From Megaustenia siamemsis (Eukaryota; Mollusca; Gastropoda; Stylommatophora; Ariophantidae), in contig JAVIAB010000092.1 in the NCBI GenBank assembly GCA_032433765.1, forward strand, positions 64,226,458 to 64,290,457: a stretch of 64,000 bases of DNA. Direction: 5' to 3'. Shown in pieces: positions 1 to 10,516 of the stretch. Below the pieces are notes generated by a model. That model was given only the letters and a program-made list of their open reading frames with translations. It searched no databases and had not been told where the DNA came from. The translations under genes and the position numbers were made by a program. Within the stretch, counting starts at the first letter, position 1. Each line of letters begins with the position of its first letter.

Positions 1-45
1 AAGGTATGGTGACAGCTTTACAAATAGGGAACACAATACAATACT

Positions 46-72
46 GACGTTTCGGCTAGTAGCCTTCTTCAG
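46..72 (-). other. Hammerhead-like motif in left arm
   Basis: This is the exact reverse complement of the motif at 395-421, carried in the left arm of the fold-back element. Transcription in either direction would therefore contain one sense copy. Confidence 0.4.
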
Positions 73-394
73 AAAACAAGGACAACAACAACAAACGATG
101 AAGCACAATTATCTATATCTACATGTTAGATCATCAGGAGAATGGAGAGGTGGACAGAAAAGAAGAGAAGAAAGTATGATTTAGAAATAAGAAACACTGC
201 AAATGAATTAAAATCCATAATTGCTCAAACGCCCGTGCCAGTGGAATCAACTGAATTACTAACTTATCTCACTGAAGGATTTCTAAATCCTACTTTCTTC
301 TCTTCTTTTCTGTCCACCTCTCCATTCTCCCTATCATCTAACATGTAGATATAGATAATTGTGCTTCATCGTTTGTTGTTGTTGTCCTTGTTTT

Positions 395-421
395 CTGAAG
401 AAGGCTACTAGCCGAAACGTC
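395..421 (+). other. Hammerhead-ribozyme-like motif in right arm
   Basis: The sequence reads CTGAAGA, then A, then a GGCT/AGCC stem with an ACT loop, then GAAACG. This matches the hammerhead core CUGANGA - stem II - GAAA except for one extra A between A9 and stem II. A reverse-complement copy lies at 46-72. Related copies occur at 23272, 25153 and 39282. Penelope-like elements and retrozymes are known to carry hammerheads. Activity is not implied: the extra A and an unclear stem III argue against it. Confidence 0.4.
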
Positions 422-466
422 AGTATTGTATTGTGTTCCCTATTTGTAAAGCTGTCCCCATACCTT

Positions 467-2930
467 GGAGTGTCTAACACTCCCATCACTGGCTCCTTGC
501 TACCAGCTTTACCGCAGCATTGCAATTATTTGCCTGTTCTCTTCCATTTGTAACTCTCTTCTTATGTATCATCACGCTTAATAAGAACTTAGATTTGATG
601 ACAGATAACAGGTAGAATAATTCATGAACTTCATGATGTAAACATTTCATACTATTAGGGTTAAAGAAAAACTAATTCTACATATCACAACTTTAGACAT
701 TCCTCCACATTCCTGCCTAATAGATAGTATCAGGAGAGCGGGGAGGGGGGTGGGGGGGGGGGGGAGAGGGGCTAAATCGATAACTTATCTGGCTCTAAAC
801 CAGGAGAAAACGGGTTCAAATCACGGAAGAGTCATAAAGTATTTTGTTTTCCTATTTTCCTATCGTGGGTGAAAGTAAAAACTCTAACCCTTACACCTCG
901 TAGCGACTGTATTAGAGAAACAGCGTTTATTTTCCGCTCCTAAATGTTCCCCGGCAGATTTCAGCAATGGGATACATTTCGTTAAGACTTATAGTGTAGA
1001 GTATATCTCTACTGCCGGTTATCTTGCTAATTTATATGACCTCACCTTAGTGGATATTTGAAAGTTATCAATATTTTAACATCAAATGTCGGAATTTAGA
1101 GAAATAATTAAAGAAATATAATATTACTGGTATTCTCTCGTACATTAGTTGTTCGTTAGTGCTTTATTAATTAATCCAACGACGTGAACGTTTATATTTT
1201 AACTTCGATTAATTGTATTCTGGTTTTGTTAAGTAAGAAACGTAAAATGTTTACATACTGTGAACAATACTGTATGTTAAAATAAAGATAATACGAGACA
1301 TAATCAAAACATAAAAATAGCACAAAAAGGGCATCAGCGTGCTGTATAAGATAACACGAGGATTGTACACAATCAAGACATGCTTGTCAGAATTCTTCAT
1401 CAGACAAAAGGGAGAGAATGTTGAAGATCCGTTACAGATAACATTCTTTTCCAGCGGTTGTTGACAAACAGCGTTTGTTGCTAGAATGTCTTGATACATT
1501 GTTGTTCAGTGCTAATCATTATAATCATGTGTGTATCTTGCGGAACTGACGAAAACTATCCCCTCCCCATTCCATCCTACATTCCTTTAAAAAAAAAAAA
1601 ATGCCCCGTAATTGTTCGAGTGTGACGTATAAGGATTGTGGTATTGGTGCCAAACTTTGTACGACCCTCGCCATGTTTTTGAGCCAAATTGGTCATCACT
1701 ACACCAGAACGTCCTTATTTCCCTGAAAGAAAGAAAATGTCGGGTACGAAGTGTGGAAACCTAGAAACCGATCATGGGACTTAGCTCTCGTTCCTGCCAA
1801 GCAGAACGGGTTCCATCCTGCTTCAGACCATATATTGTATCTTGTTTTTTTCTGTTGTTGTTTATTTTTCATTGTTTTCTGAGTGTTGCAAAACATACCT
1901 CTTCCTCATATGATTCGTTGAATTATCGCTTCGGAAGTTTTCCTCTATAATAACATTCATTTATATTTATTTGTCTCCGCCTTATCTCTTGTCTCAGAAG
2001 TTCACTATCCACTGCCCTACCTCGGTTTCTCCCTCCCATCACACAAGTGTGTTTCTGTGTGTGTGTGTCTTTTTTCTGAGTAACTCAATCTTTCACATTC
2101 ACTTATTTGTTGCATCTCATTACTTGCTCATCATTATTTTGTAGCAAGAAATAATTTAAGGCAACATAAATGTGGCTGTACAGAAGAAGTGTGAGAATAT
2201 CATTTACGACCAAACGAAATCATGAAAATGTCTTCAAGGTAATCAATATATAGCGAGAATTTATGGGAGAAAAATAAGATAAAAGGAAAGCCTGTTTCTT
2301 TCCTTATGTCACAAAAATTGAAAAACTTTTAAAGACTTTTGACAGTGCAAACACAAAAAAATATGTAAAGAAATAAAAGTGATATAAAAAAAAAAGCAGC
2401 TACAAAGAAAACAAGCCATCTTAACAGTCTGAGTAAGAAAGAGCTCAATGATATGTAAGGGGATGTGATCGCCTGCAAATGTTGGTATAATATATAATAA
2501 TGATCATGGCATGTTGTTTTATTCATGAAATAGCAAGTGCACTTGTGTACATGCATATCTAATGTACAGGGAATCGTTGATATCAATGTCAGCCAATCTG
2601 TGAGTTTTGCACACGAACTTAAAATTCTTTCTAGGGCATAAAAGGAAAATAAAAGCTATTTTAAGCCTACTAAAGTTTACGTGCAGAATGAAGTATCCGC
2701 TTGGTGAAACCATGCGAGATGATATCCAAATATGGATGTTGGGTTAACTTAGAGGATCCAAAGCCAGGACCAGTTAGTGTTATCTCAAAAGGAGAAAGTT
2801 AGCGGCATTTTTTTGTGATTTGACAGAACATTTCACCACCAATGTTTTCAACATAAAAAAATCACCTGACTAATGTTAGTAGGGGTCGCCTGTCACTTGG
2901 TTATTACATCGTGAGGACCTCGTGTTAACT
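467..2930. other. Mostly unannotated AT-rich DNA
   Basis: No gene is supported. It holds a G-rich tract at 738-770, an A-run near 1589 and a short TG run at 2057-2067. A weak tRNA-like stretch at 775-835 has a possible anticodon hairpin (CTGG / CCAG) followed by a box-B-like GGTTCAAATCA. ORFs here are under 90 codons and show no recognisable domain. Confidence 0.5.
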
Positions 2931-3598
2931 AACCTTTATAAAGGTAGTCGCGGGTTACTTTACGTTAATAAAGGTCATCGCAGGTTGCTATTATTTTATA
3001 AAAGGGGTGGCTAGTTACTTTAATTTTTATAAAGGTAGTTTCGGGTTACTTCACTTTTATAAAGGTCGTAATGCGTTGCTTTACTTTTATAAAGGTCGTC
3101 GCGCCTTGCTTTACATTTATAAAGGTCGTCGCGCGTTGCTTTACTTTTACAAAGGAGGTCGCTAGTTCCTTCACTTTTATAAAGGTAATCGAGGGTTACT
3201 TCACTTTTATAAAGGTCGTCGCGCGTTGCTTTACTTTTATAAAGATAGTCGCGGTTTACTTCACTTTTAAAAAGGTCGGCACGCGTTGCTTTTATAAAGA
3301 TAGTCGCGGTTTACTTCACTTTTATAAAGAGGTCGCTATTTACTTCACTTTTTATATAGGTAATCGAGGGTTACTTCACTTTTATAAAGGTCGTCGTGGG
3401 TTACTTTACTTTTATAAAGGTCGTCGTGGGTTACTTTACTTTTATAAAGGTCGTCGTGGGTTACTTTACTTTTATAAAGGTAGTCGTGGGTTACTTTACT
3501 TTTATAAAGGTAGTCGTGGGTTACTTTACTTTTATAAAGGTAGTCGCAGGTTACTTTACTTTTATAAAGGTAATCGCGGGTTACTTTACTTATGGTTA
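2931..3598. repeat. 30-bp tandem repeat (satellite A, left block)
   Basis: About 22 units of roughly 30 bp. The unit contains GGGTTACTT, then TACTTTTATAAAGG, then TAGTCGTG or a variant. Units at 3360-3590 are nearly identical; units to the left are diverged and of variable length, as expected if exchange keeps one end of the array homogeneous. Because 30 is divisible by three, all six frames open into ten-residue periodic ORFs (186, 126 and 97 codons). These are artefacts, not genes. Every unit carries TATAAA. Confidence 0.95.
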
Positions 3599-3865
3599 TG
3601 GAAAGCCCCAATATTATTGCAAAAGAATTAAAATCCATGATTGCTCAACCGCTTGTGCCAGTGGAATCATCCGAATTACTATTTCATCTCCCAAACAAAG
3701 TAAGGTAGCTGTAGTCTCCATCATAGCAGTCTCAGCACACGCCAAAAGACATAAGGCAAAACCGCACAGAAAGTAAACACGACCATCTGTTCTCCATCAT
3801 ACGATATCATCATTTATCGTAAACAATCGGAATATCTAAACACGATCAAAACAGATGAAACGCAC

Positions 3866-3995
3866 AGCTCACAGTTTGCACAGAGCACTTAACTCAGTAG
3901 CTCCTGCAAAAAGCCGGACTTGGAACATGAGGAAACTGCAACAAGGAACACTTTTCAGACATTGCCTTCAACGGTTCTTGTCGCCTATCTATCAT
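3866..3995 (+). repeat. Interspersed repeat, copy 1 (inverted copy near 41.4 kb)
   Basis: About 130 bases containing GCACAGAGCAC, ACTCAGTAG, GCCGGACTTGGAA, AACTGCAACAAG and ACACTTTTCAGACA. The same words appear in the same order on the minus strand at about 41360-41505, with scattered substitutions and small indels. No coding potential was recognised. Confidence 0.8.
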
Positions 3996-4306
3996 ATTGA
4001 CCAGAAGTTCACGTCCTCCTGAAAATGATGATTGTCATGCTTTTAAAAAAAATGTATACCGCTTTATGATGCTGGGACATCGTTTTTGACTCCAAATCCG
4101 AACATATGAAACAGTTAGTCATTGGACTATCCCCGTCGCACATCAAATAAAAGACTATAAGATCTCCCTGCAATGTGAATTTGTAAAATTATGAATCCCT
4201 CCTGACTAACATGTACTTCCGGGAGTGACCCTGGTGCTGCAAAGTTATATACGAAACTCCATTCCGCCTTTCACTATTAGCGTACGACCGTTTTAGGGAA
4301 TAAAAT

Positions 4307-4344
4307 CAGCCATTGTGATGACGTAGCACACACAACAATGGCTG
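4307..4344. other. Perfect 10-bp hairpin with 18-base loop
   Basis: CAGCCATTGT (4307-4316) is exactly complementary to ACAATGGCTG (4335-4344). The loop begins GATGACGTAGCA, containing TGACGT (half of a CRE-type site). It may be functional or chance; no neighbouring gene was found. Confidence 0.45.
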
Positions 4345-4756
4345 CGCCCATAATATCCCAATTACTCTAATAAATGCAGCCAACAACGCACGAAAAGATG
4401 ATGCATAATCTCTAGAGTGAAAACTGCGATTGACTAGGCAGAGCACTCCATATTAATTAGTCGTAACATACAAATACTTGGCGTCAAAATAATTCCAACG
4501 ATGGCCTTGGATTAGCACTCAATGTTTTTGACGTAAACCGCATATAAACTCTAGACAGGGGAAGGTCGCATTCACAAACTTGGACTTGACAAAGAGGAGC
4601 ACTGAGGTGCGTAGGACTCTGCTTCATCGGCGAAATATGTTAAGTGGATCATCAGACTGACTTGAAACTAATGAAACTAATCAGTCAACAAATGCAATTT
4701 CTGCAGCGATCCAGAGAACGTGACCTGTTCCACCATGTTGGAAACGTAAGTCTTTC

Positions 4757-5135
4757 CTTTTATAAAGGTAGTCGCGGGTCACTTTACTTTTATAAAGGTA
4801 GTCGTGGGTTACTTTACTTTTATAAAGGTAGTCGTGGGTTACTTACTTTTATAAAGGTAGTCGCGGGTCACTTTACTTTTATAAAGGTAGTCGCGGGTTA
4901 CTTTACTTTTATAAAGGTAGTCGTGGGTTACTTTACTTTTATAAAGGTAGTCGTGGGTTACTTTACTTTTATAAAGGTAGTCGTGGGTTACTTTACTTTT
5001 ATAAAGGTAGTCGTGGGTTACTTTACTTTTATCAAGAAAGTCGCTAGTTACTTGTCCATTATAAAAAAGGGCCTCGGGTTATTTGTCTATTATTAAAGAG
5101 GATCGCAAGTAGCTTCTCTATTATAAAAGAGTATA
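4757..5135. repeat. 30-bp tandem repeat (satellite A, right block)
   Basis: About ten units of the 30-bp family found at 2931-3598, near-identical at 4757-5035 and then diverging to ~5135 with shorter ATTATAAAA-type units. More degenerate relatives occur at 5925-6060 and 23365-23455. The 150-codon ORF across it is a period-three artefact. Confidence 0.93.
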
Positions 5136-5425
5136 GTGATTGAAATAAGAGAGAGGTTGGGCATTGATACAGTTGTAAACTACATACATAGACAACAAAT
5201 GAAAAGGTTTGTCCATTTAGAAAGAATGCTAAAAGATCCTATAGCATGCAAGACATACAGTTTAAGAGGAGATGGATGAAGAGCCCCGGGTAAGTTCAAA
5301 CTAAGACGGACTGACATCATCCAAGAAATGCTTCAAAAAAAAACTTTCTATGGTTGAATCTGCAAGAATGTCAAGAACTGAAACTGTATATCTCTCTCGA
5401 CTCCTAAAAGAGTATAAGATGAAGT

Positions 5426-5427
<2 letters not shown>

Positions 5428-5475
<48 letters not shown>

Positions 5476-5481
5476 AAGAGA

Positions 5482-5513
<32 letters not shown>

Positions 5514-5850
5514 AAGAAAAAGAGAGAGAGAAAGAGAGAGAGAAAGAAAGAGAGAGAGAGAGAAAGAAAGAGAGATAGAGATAGGAAGAGAGAAAGAGAG
5601 AGAAAAAGAGAGAGAAAGAGAAAAAGAGAGAAAGTGAGAGAGAAAGAGAGATAAAAAGAGAGAAATAGAGAGAGAAAAAGAGAGAGAAAAAGAGAGAAAG
5701 AGAGAGAGAGAGAAAGAGAGTGAAGGAGAGAAAGAGAGAGAGAAAGAGAGTGAAGGAGAGAAAGAGAGAGAGAAAAAGAGAAAGAGAGACAGAAAGAGAG
5801 AGAAAGAGAGAGAGAAAAAGAGAGAGAAAGAGAGAGAGAAAGAGAGAGAA

Positions 5851-5909
<59 letters not shown>

Positions 5910-5910
5910 C
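5428..5910. repeat. Long (GA)n / (GAAA)n microsatellite
   Basis: About 480 bases of almost pure purine on the plus strand, mostly GA dinucleotides with AAA interruptions. The 208-codon SLSL-type ORF on the minus strand and the RERE-type ORFs on the plus strand are translations of the microsatellite and are not genes. Confidence 0.97.
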
Positions 5911-5924
5911 TGTTGGTAGTTATA

Positions 5925-6060
5925 CAAGGGGCCGCAGGTTACTTAGTTATTATAAGATGGAAACAAATCTTACTAGATGTTATAAACGGCGGTCATAGGT
6001 TAATAAATTTATAAACTTGGGCAAAGGTGACTTGCTAATTATAAAAAAGTGAGAAAGGGA
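5925..6060. repeat. Degenerate satellite A units
   Basis: Four or so diverged units (GGTTACTTAGTTATTATAA..., GGTTAATAAATTTATAAAC..., GGTGACTTGCTAATTATAAA...) that keep the order GGTTACTT - TTATAAA of satellite A. They suggest that the (GA)n tract expanded inside an older, larger array. Confidence 0.6.
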
Positions 6061-6149
6061 GTACTTTTGTTTAAATGAATAGTGGGTTGCTGGCTATTGT
6101 TCAAGGCTAGTTAAATATCTAGAGATGTAAGATGACAATAATTCACAGA

Positions 6150-6240
6150 AGACTTCTTTTGCCAGGATCTGAACCAACATCTGGTTGTGATCCTCACCAA
6201 TCCTCGCGTGGTGTTAACCAGTTTGGCTTGGCGGCGGGTC
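6150..6240 (-). repeat. tRNA-derived sequence (possible SINE head)
   Basis: On the minus strand, a box-A-like segment (AAGCCAAACTGGTTA) is followed about 35 bases later by GGTTCAGATCC, a good box B. Acceptor and T stems pair poorly, so this is not a functional tRNA gene. It is probably an old tRNA-derived SINE head or pseudogene. Confidence 0.35.
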
Positions 6241-6939
6241 CCAAAATTGTTGCGCTAAAATACGATGTGTTCGGCAAAAATGCGCAGATATCACAACGGC
6301 AAACCGCAATAAAACGTTACTACGTCCATTTAATGTCCTTTTAAAGGGAGGGTGTAGAGTCGTAGTCATTGGGCGTACGCAGATGTAAAAGATACAAAAC
6401 TAACTCTCGTGGCTTGCTGGCTGTGCGTTGCCTCAAACGTCCTCATCTGTGTAGCTGCAAGAACTGAAAAAAAAAACTCTTTGTAATGAACATATAGAGT
6501 GAAAACTGTCACAGGCAAAAAAAAAACGACTTCATAACATAATGTATTGCAATACTAATATCGAAATTGTACTTTATATTTATCGTGTACTTGATCCATG
6601 TCTTTCAGTTTCACCGCAGCTAATGATATTCCAGAAATGGAACTCACGGGGCCTTTACCGCGATCAGACGGAACATTGACGTGAAAGTTATCGACGTCGA
6701 TATCCCAAGAGGCATCTTTTCACTAAGTATTGTTCTCGACTGACACTTGAATCGTCGGTTGCCTCAGAAAATGGTCACCATCAGACTACATGTGACCTGG
6801 TCTGGTCGGTAAATGTCGAAAAGATGTATTTTGTTCTCTCCGTAAACAAACAATTTACCCATTATTGTAGAAAGAATTATAATTTCCCTTTTATTTGTTA
6901 TTCTATCAGTTGAAACACTCTGAACTATCATCATCATCA
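6241..6939. other. No feature seen
   Basis: AT-rich DNA with two short A-runs near 6470 and 6520. No ORF, repeat or RNA gene is supported. Confidence 0.4.
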
Positions 6940-7650
6940 TCAAGTACCAGGTCTACTGGCGTAGGTGATCATGTCTCTCCACAATGTTAGATCTCGGCAG
7001 CTATTTATCATTTATTTTGTTGACCTTCTGCCACGCCATTCTCTTAAGCTGTCTCGTATCTCTTTGTCCCTGGATTTTTCCAGTTGTTACAATATATTCC
7101 AGTTGTTCTCTTCTCATTACATGGCCAAAAAAAGATGATTGTTTCTTCCTAATATTGGAAATTAGCTCTCTTTTTGCTTTGACCTCTTTCAGAACGTTTT
7201 CATTACTCTTCTTAGCTGTCCATGGTATTCTCAACATTCTTCTGTAAAACCACATTTCTGCAGACTCCAGTGATTTTCTTGTTTGTTGTCCTATTGTCCA
7301 TGATTCGCATCCATATGTTAAGACTGACTCTACATAACATTTAATAACGCTTTTTCGTGTTTCAATTGTCAAAAATGGAATGCTTTGTATCTTCCTCATT
7401 TTTTGGAAAGCTGCTTTTGCCTGAGCCATTCTGCATCTCGCCTCTTTCGTACATCTTCCGTCTGAGGTTAACAAAGTTCCCAAATAGTTAAATTCATTTA
7501 CCTGTTTTAATATTGTTCCACTTGTCTTTATTTTGCACTGAGGTGTTGTATTTTTCTTTGTTGTTACCATTACCTCTGTCTTTTTGCTATTAAGGCTGAA
7601 TCCTTTATTTTGCTTTCTTTCACTATAATGTCCAACATTTCTTGTAACTC
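6940..7650 (-). pseudogene. LINE family 1, 3' end (copy A): reverse transcriptase C-terminal region
   Basis: This is a 5'-truncated non-LTR retrotransposon. An open frame at 7001-7570 (minus, 189 codons) contains the region after the reverse transcriptase palm: FNYLGTLLTSDGR, then VLTYGCESWTI, then FYRRMLRIPWTAKKS, then SSFFGHVMRRE. These are typical C-terminal blocks of invertebrate LINE ORF2 proteins. The catalytic palm and the endonuclease are absent, so it cannot act alone. The 3' end lies to the left and finishes in a (TGA)n tract on the minus strand. It is highly similar to copy B (7880-8750) in the opposite orientation. Other family members are at 28905, 43325, 44478, 46275, 55630 and 63725. 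Confidence 0.85.
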
Positions 7651-7879
7651 TGAGCTATATCAATTACATTATTATGATATCTTCTGGTATTGGGTGAAAT
7701 GAATGGAGAAAGGGGTTTTCATGAATAGCGTAAAATATATCTGGGACTAAACACAAGAAGATTTATAAAGAAAATATGTTGGTGTAGAATACAAGTATAC
7801 ATTTTTAAAGGAATTTGTGGATAATACAGGAAATTTAAAAAAAAATTATATTTGTATTTTAATATTTATATTTTGTATA

Positions 7880-8750
7880 ATATTTATAGTGAGATTATTG
7901 TAAGATCCATAAGGGGCATGCCTGGAATAACAATCGGAGGTCATAATATAAATAATCTAATGTATTTTGATGATACAGTCTTAATCGCTAAGAGTGAAAA
8001 TGAGTTACACGAAATGTTAGGCATTTTAGTGAAAGAAAGCAAAAATAAAGGACTCAGCCTTAATAGCAAAAAGACAGAAGTAATGGTAACAACAAAGAAA
8101 AAGACATCACCTCAGTGCAAAATAAAGACAAGTGGAACAATATTAAAACAGGTAAATAAATTTAAATATTTGGGAACTTTATTAACCTCAGACGGAAGAT
8201 GTAAAACAGAGGTGAAATGCAGAATGGCTCAGGCAAAAGCTGCTTTCCAAAAAAATGAGGAAGATACTATGCAATCCATTTTGACAATAGAAACAAGAAA
8301 AAGAGTTCTTAAATGTTATGTAGAGCCAGTCTTAACATATGGGTGTGAATCATGGACAATAGGACAACAGATAAGAAAATCACTGGAGTCTGTAGAAATG
8401 TGGTTTTACAGGAGAATGTTGAGAATACCATGGACAGCTAAGAAGAGTAATGGAAACGTTCTGAAAGAGGTCAAAGCAAAAAGAGAGCTAATTTCCAATA
8501 TTAGGAAGAAACAATCATCATTTTTTGGCCATGTAATGAGAAGAGAACCGTTGGAATATATTATAACAACTGGAAAAATTGAGGGAAGAAGTGATAGAGG
8601 GAAGAAAAGAGAAAAGATACAAGACAGCTTAAGAGAATGGCTTGGCAGATGGTCAACAACAGAAATGATAAATAACTGTCGTGATCGAAAGTTATGGTGA
8701 GACATGTTCACCTACGCCAGCAGGCCCGGTTTTTGATGATAATGACGTGA
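7880..8750 (+). pseudogene. LINE family 1, 3' end (copy B): partial reverse transcriptase
   Basis: A 5'-truncated copy with a 282-codon open frame (7852-8700; its first codons are probably flanking sequence). From ~7880 it covers the end of the palm with the motif-C box LMYFDDTVLIAKS (about 7959-7997). It continues through SLNSKKTEVMV, FKYLGTLLTSDGR, VLTYGCESWTI, FYRRMLRIPWTAKKS and FFGHVMRRE to the C-terminus. The usual small residue before the DD pair is replaced by F here (YFDD); copy D has YADD. The fingers and endonuclease are missing. Codon 8250 onward shows small indels relative to copy A, so the element is dead. A GATGATAATGA tail lies at 8735-8745. Confidence 0.85.
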
Positions 8751-9300
8751 AATGAATGACAGAAAGATCTATAACAATGTGTGGATTAAAAATATATATA
8801 AAGACATGATTTTGTAGAAATAAATTATGCCTTGTACAATTTTAAAAGTAGGGAGTAATTATTTGTACGCGTAAATATTTGACACTACTCTAAATATAGA
8901 AACGATCTACAGTAAATAATACGAGAATGTTGCCGTTTAGTCTCAGAATGACCCAATTGTACAAAATAAACATTTGGTTGTGACAATAAATACAATGAAT
9001 AATATTTTGTTCACAATTTTGGTCTTTTTATAATATTGAGGACAATTTGAAGCGTCTAAATATTTTATAGTAAAAAAACGATTATTCTTAACATGGTACA
9101 GTTTAATAATCGTCAGACAAAAACAGATAATAGTTTATTAAATCGTGTCATATACGCAACTGATTATTTTCAGATGATTAACATACTCAGCTGCCAATGG
9201 AGCACACGTAATAGTAGACTAGCGATTGGTCACAACACTAAACGGGAATATTTGGTTCTGTTTACAAATGATAGTGTAGAGTTTATTAATATTCAGAATT
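8751..9300. other. No feature seen
   Basis: AT-rich DNA; a 69-codon ORF at 9093-9302 has no recognisable domain. Confidence 0.4.
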
Positions 9301-9510
9301 AATAGTTAATAGATGATTAACATCTACACTTGACAGTTGATAAATATGTACAATTGATAGTTGAAAGTTGATTAATATCTACACTTGATAGTTGGCAGCA
9401 GATTTAATCTCTACAATTGATAGCTGGCAGATGATTTAATCCAAACACTTGATAGTTGGCAGTTGATTTAAATTTACACCCAGTAGTGTACAGCTGATTA
9501 ATCTACAACT
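9301..9510. repeat. Degenerate ~39-bp tandem repeat
   Basis: Five to six diverged units built around ACTTGATAGTTGGCAG, TGATTTAAT and CTACA. Period and copy number are approximate. Confidence 0.7.
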
Positions 9511-10077
9511 GATAATGAACAATTGAGTTTTTACAATGTAAAATTAAGAAAAGAAAGTAAATTTCTTATTGTGTTGATAAAATGTCCAAAGCAGTTGGTT
9601 AAGGGCAGGCAAATAAATGGTTGGAATCAGGTCAGTTAAGCAGGAACTGAGATTGACCTTTCACCTCTTGCCCACTAACCATTCTTGTGTCTGTATTTGC
9701 TTTACAGGAACATTATGATGATGATGATGATGATGATGCGGTCGCTCGATGATTTGAGGTATTCTAGCGGATACGAACCGTACATTAGAATGTGTAATCT
9801 ATAATATTTGTGTTTGCCCCATGTTGAAGACGTTTTGGGTTGAAACGTACGTTTATTCAATCCCGTCATCTATCTGGAAAGTTTTAACTTACAATTCCTA
9901 ATTTTCTTCATATTTGGGAGAAAAAAAAAACAAAACAATCTTAATGAGATACTAAATGTGTTATTTCAGCAATAGAGAAAGATATTCCAATTTTAATAAT
10001 AAACATATATCCATAATTGACAAATTACAAATAGAACATTATTAACATTACATCATGAAATACGTTCTTTCTCTCTC

Positions 10078-10080
<3 letters not shown>
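9511..10080. other. Mostly unannotated
   Basis: Contains a (GAT)n run at 9715-9737 and a weak relative of the hammerhead-like motif near 9824-9850 (GTTGAAGACGTTTTGGGTTG then AAACGT). No gene is supported. Confidence 0.35.
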
Positions 10081-10151
<71 letters not shown>

Positions 10152-10174
10152 AATGTGTGTGTGTGTGTGTGTGT
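10080..10174. repeat. Compound (TA)n(TG)n microsatellite
   Basis: About 45 bases of TA followed by about 45 bases of TG with one GAATG break. Confidence 0.97.
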
Positions 10175-10214
10175 AGCATCAAATGCATTCAACAAACTAT
10201 CGCACATCAGGAGA

Positions 10215-10516
10215 TCTAAAGTACTCAATAAACGTACAAAACTTAGATTGTACAACTCCTGTGCGATACCAGTATACTAAGATATGTATATGAAGGCTGG
10301 GAATCCACCAAGACTTTAGATATGTTAATAAATGCTTTTGAAAACAAATGTCTTCGACGAATCTCAAACATATACTAGAAAGTATATAATTTAAAACTAA
10401 CTTATAAGAGTCGAATCAAGACAAGAATACGTGTCGAGTTGTACGAGATGGCGTTGGAAACACATCAGTCACGTTCTCAAATTGAATGAAGAATACTTGC
10501 CGTTATAGCCGCGTTG
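10215..10516 (+). pseudogene. LINE family 4 tail, left half (split by insert)
   Basis: Plus-strand translation with frameshifts recalls the C-terminal part of a LINE ORF2: KLRLYNSCAIPV, NAFENKCL(R)RIS, then RWKHISHVLKLNEEYLP. In related elements the following block is a GRPR-rich segment. That block is found 1.25 kb away at 11764-11960, so the LINE was split by an insertion after GTTG at 10513-10516. Identification rests on my reading of short blocks. Confidence 0.55.

Larger units (their letters stand above)
1..466. repeat. Fold-back (long inverted-repeat) element
   Basis: The left arm (1-188) is nearly the perfect reverse complement of the right arm (279-466), with a 90-base loop at 189-278. 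Only a few mismatches are visible, for example near 11, 131 and 177. The left arm touches the window edge, so the element may extend upstream. Each arm carries the hammerhead-like motif (46-72 minus, 395-421 plus). The short ORFs here are by-products of the palindrome. The loop sequence has a diverged second copy at 3618-3695. It is probably a fold-back or MITE-like non-autonomous element, or two inverted copies of one retroelement end; the class is not established. Confidence 0.8.
3599..4752. other. Segment between the two satellite A blocks
   Basis: The first ~100 bases (3618-3695) match the loop of the fold-back element at 203-270. A repeat at 3866-3995 has an inverted copy near 41360-41505. 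A 10-bp perfect hairpin sits at 4307-4344. The rest is unremarkable and no gene is seen. Its position inside one satellite family suggests that it was inserted into the array or that the array was duplicated around it. Confidence 0.5.

Noticed and set aside
395..421. Calling these sites active hammerhead ribozymes
   Set aside because: There is a constant extra A before stem II, stem III is short or absent, and stem I was not found by eye.
3071..3776. Long periodic ORFs (186, 126 and 97 codons) that look like a repeat protein
   Set aside because: The 30-bp unit is divisible by three, so open frames run through it on both strands. The same applies to 4644-5096 and 33670-34032.
5301..5998. 208-codon SLSL protein and RERE coiled-coil-like ORFs
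   Set aside because: Direct translation of a (GA)n microsatellite.
7001..7247. Plus-strand ORF in LINE copy A and similar antisense ORFs (8406-8711, 28932-29321, 43740-44131, 55926-56236)
   Set aside because: Opposite-strand shadows of the LINE coding region, which is recognisable on the other strand.
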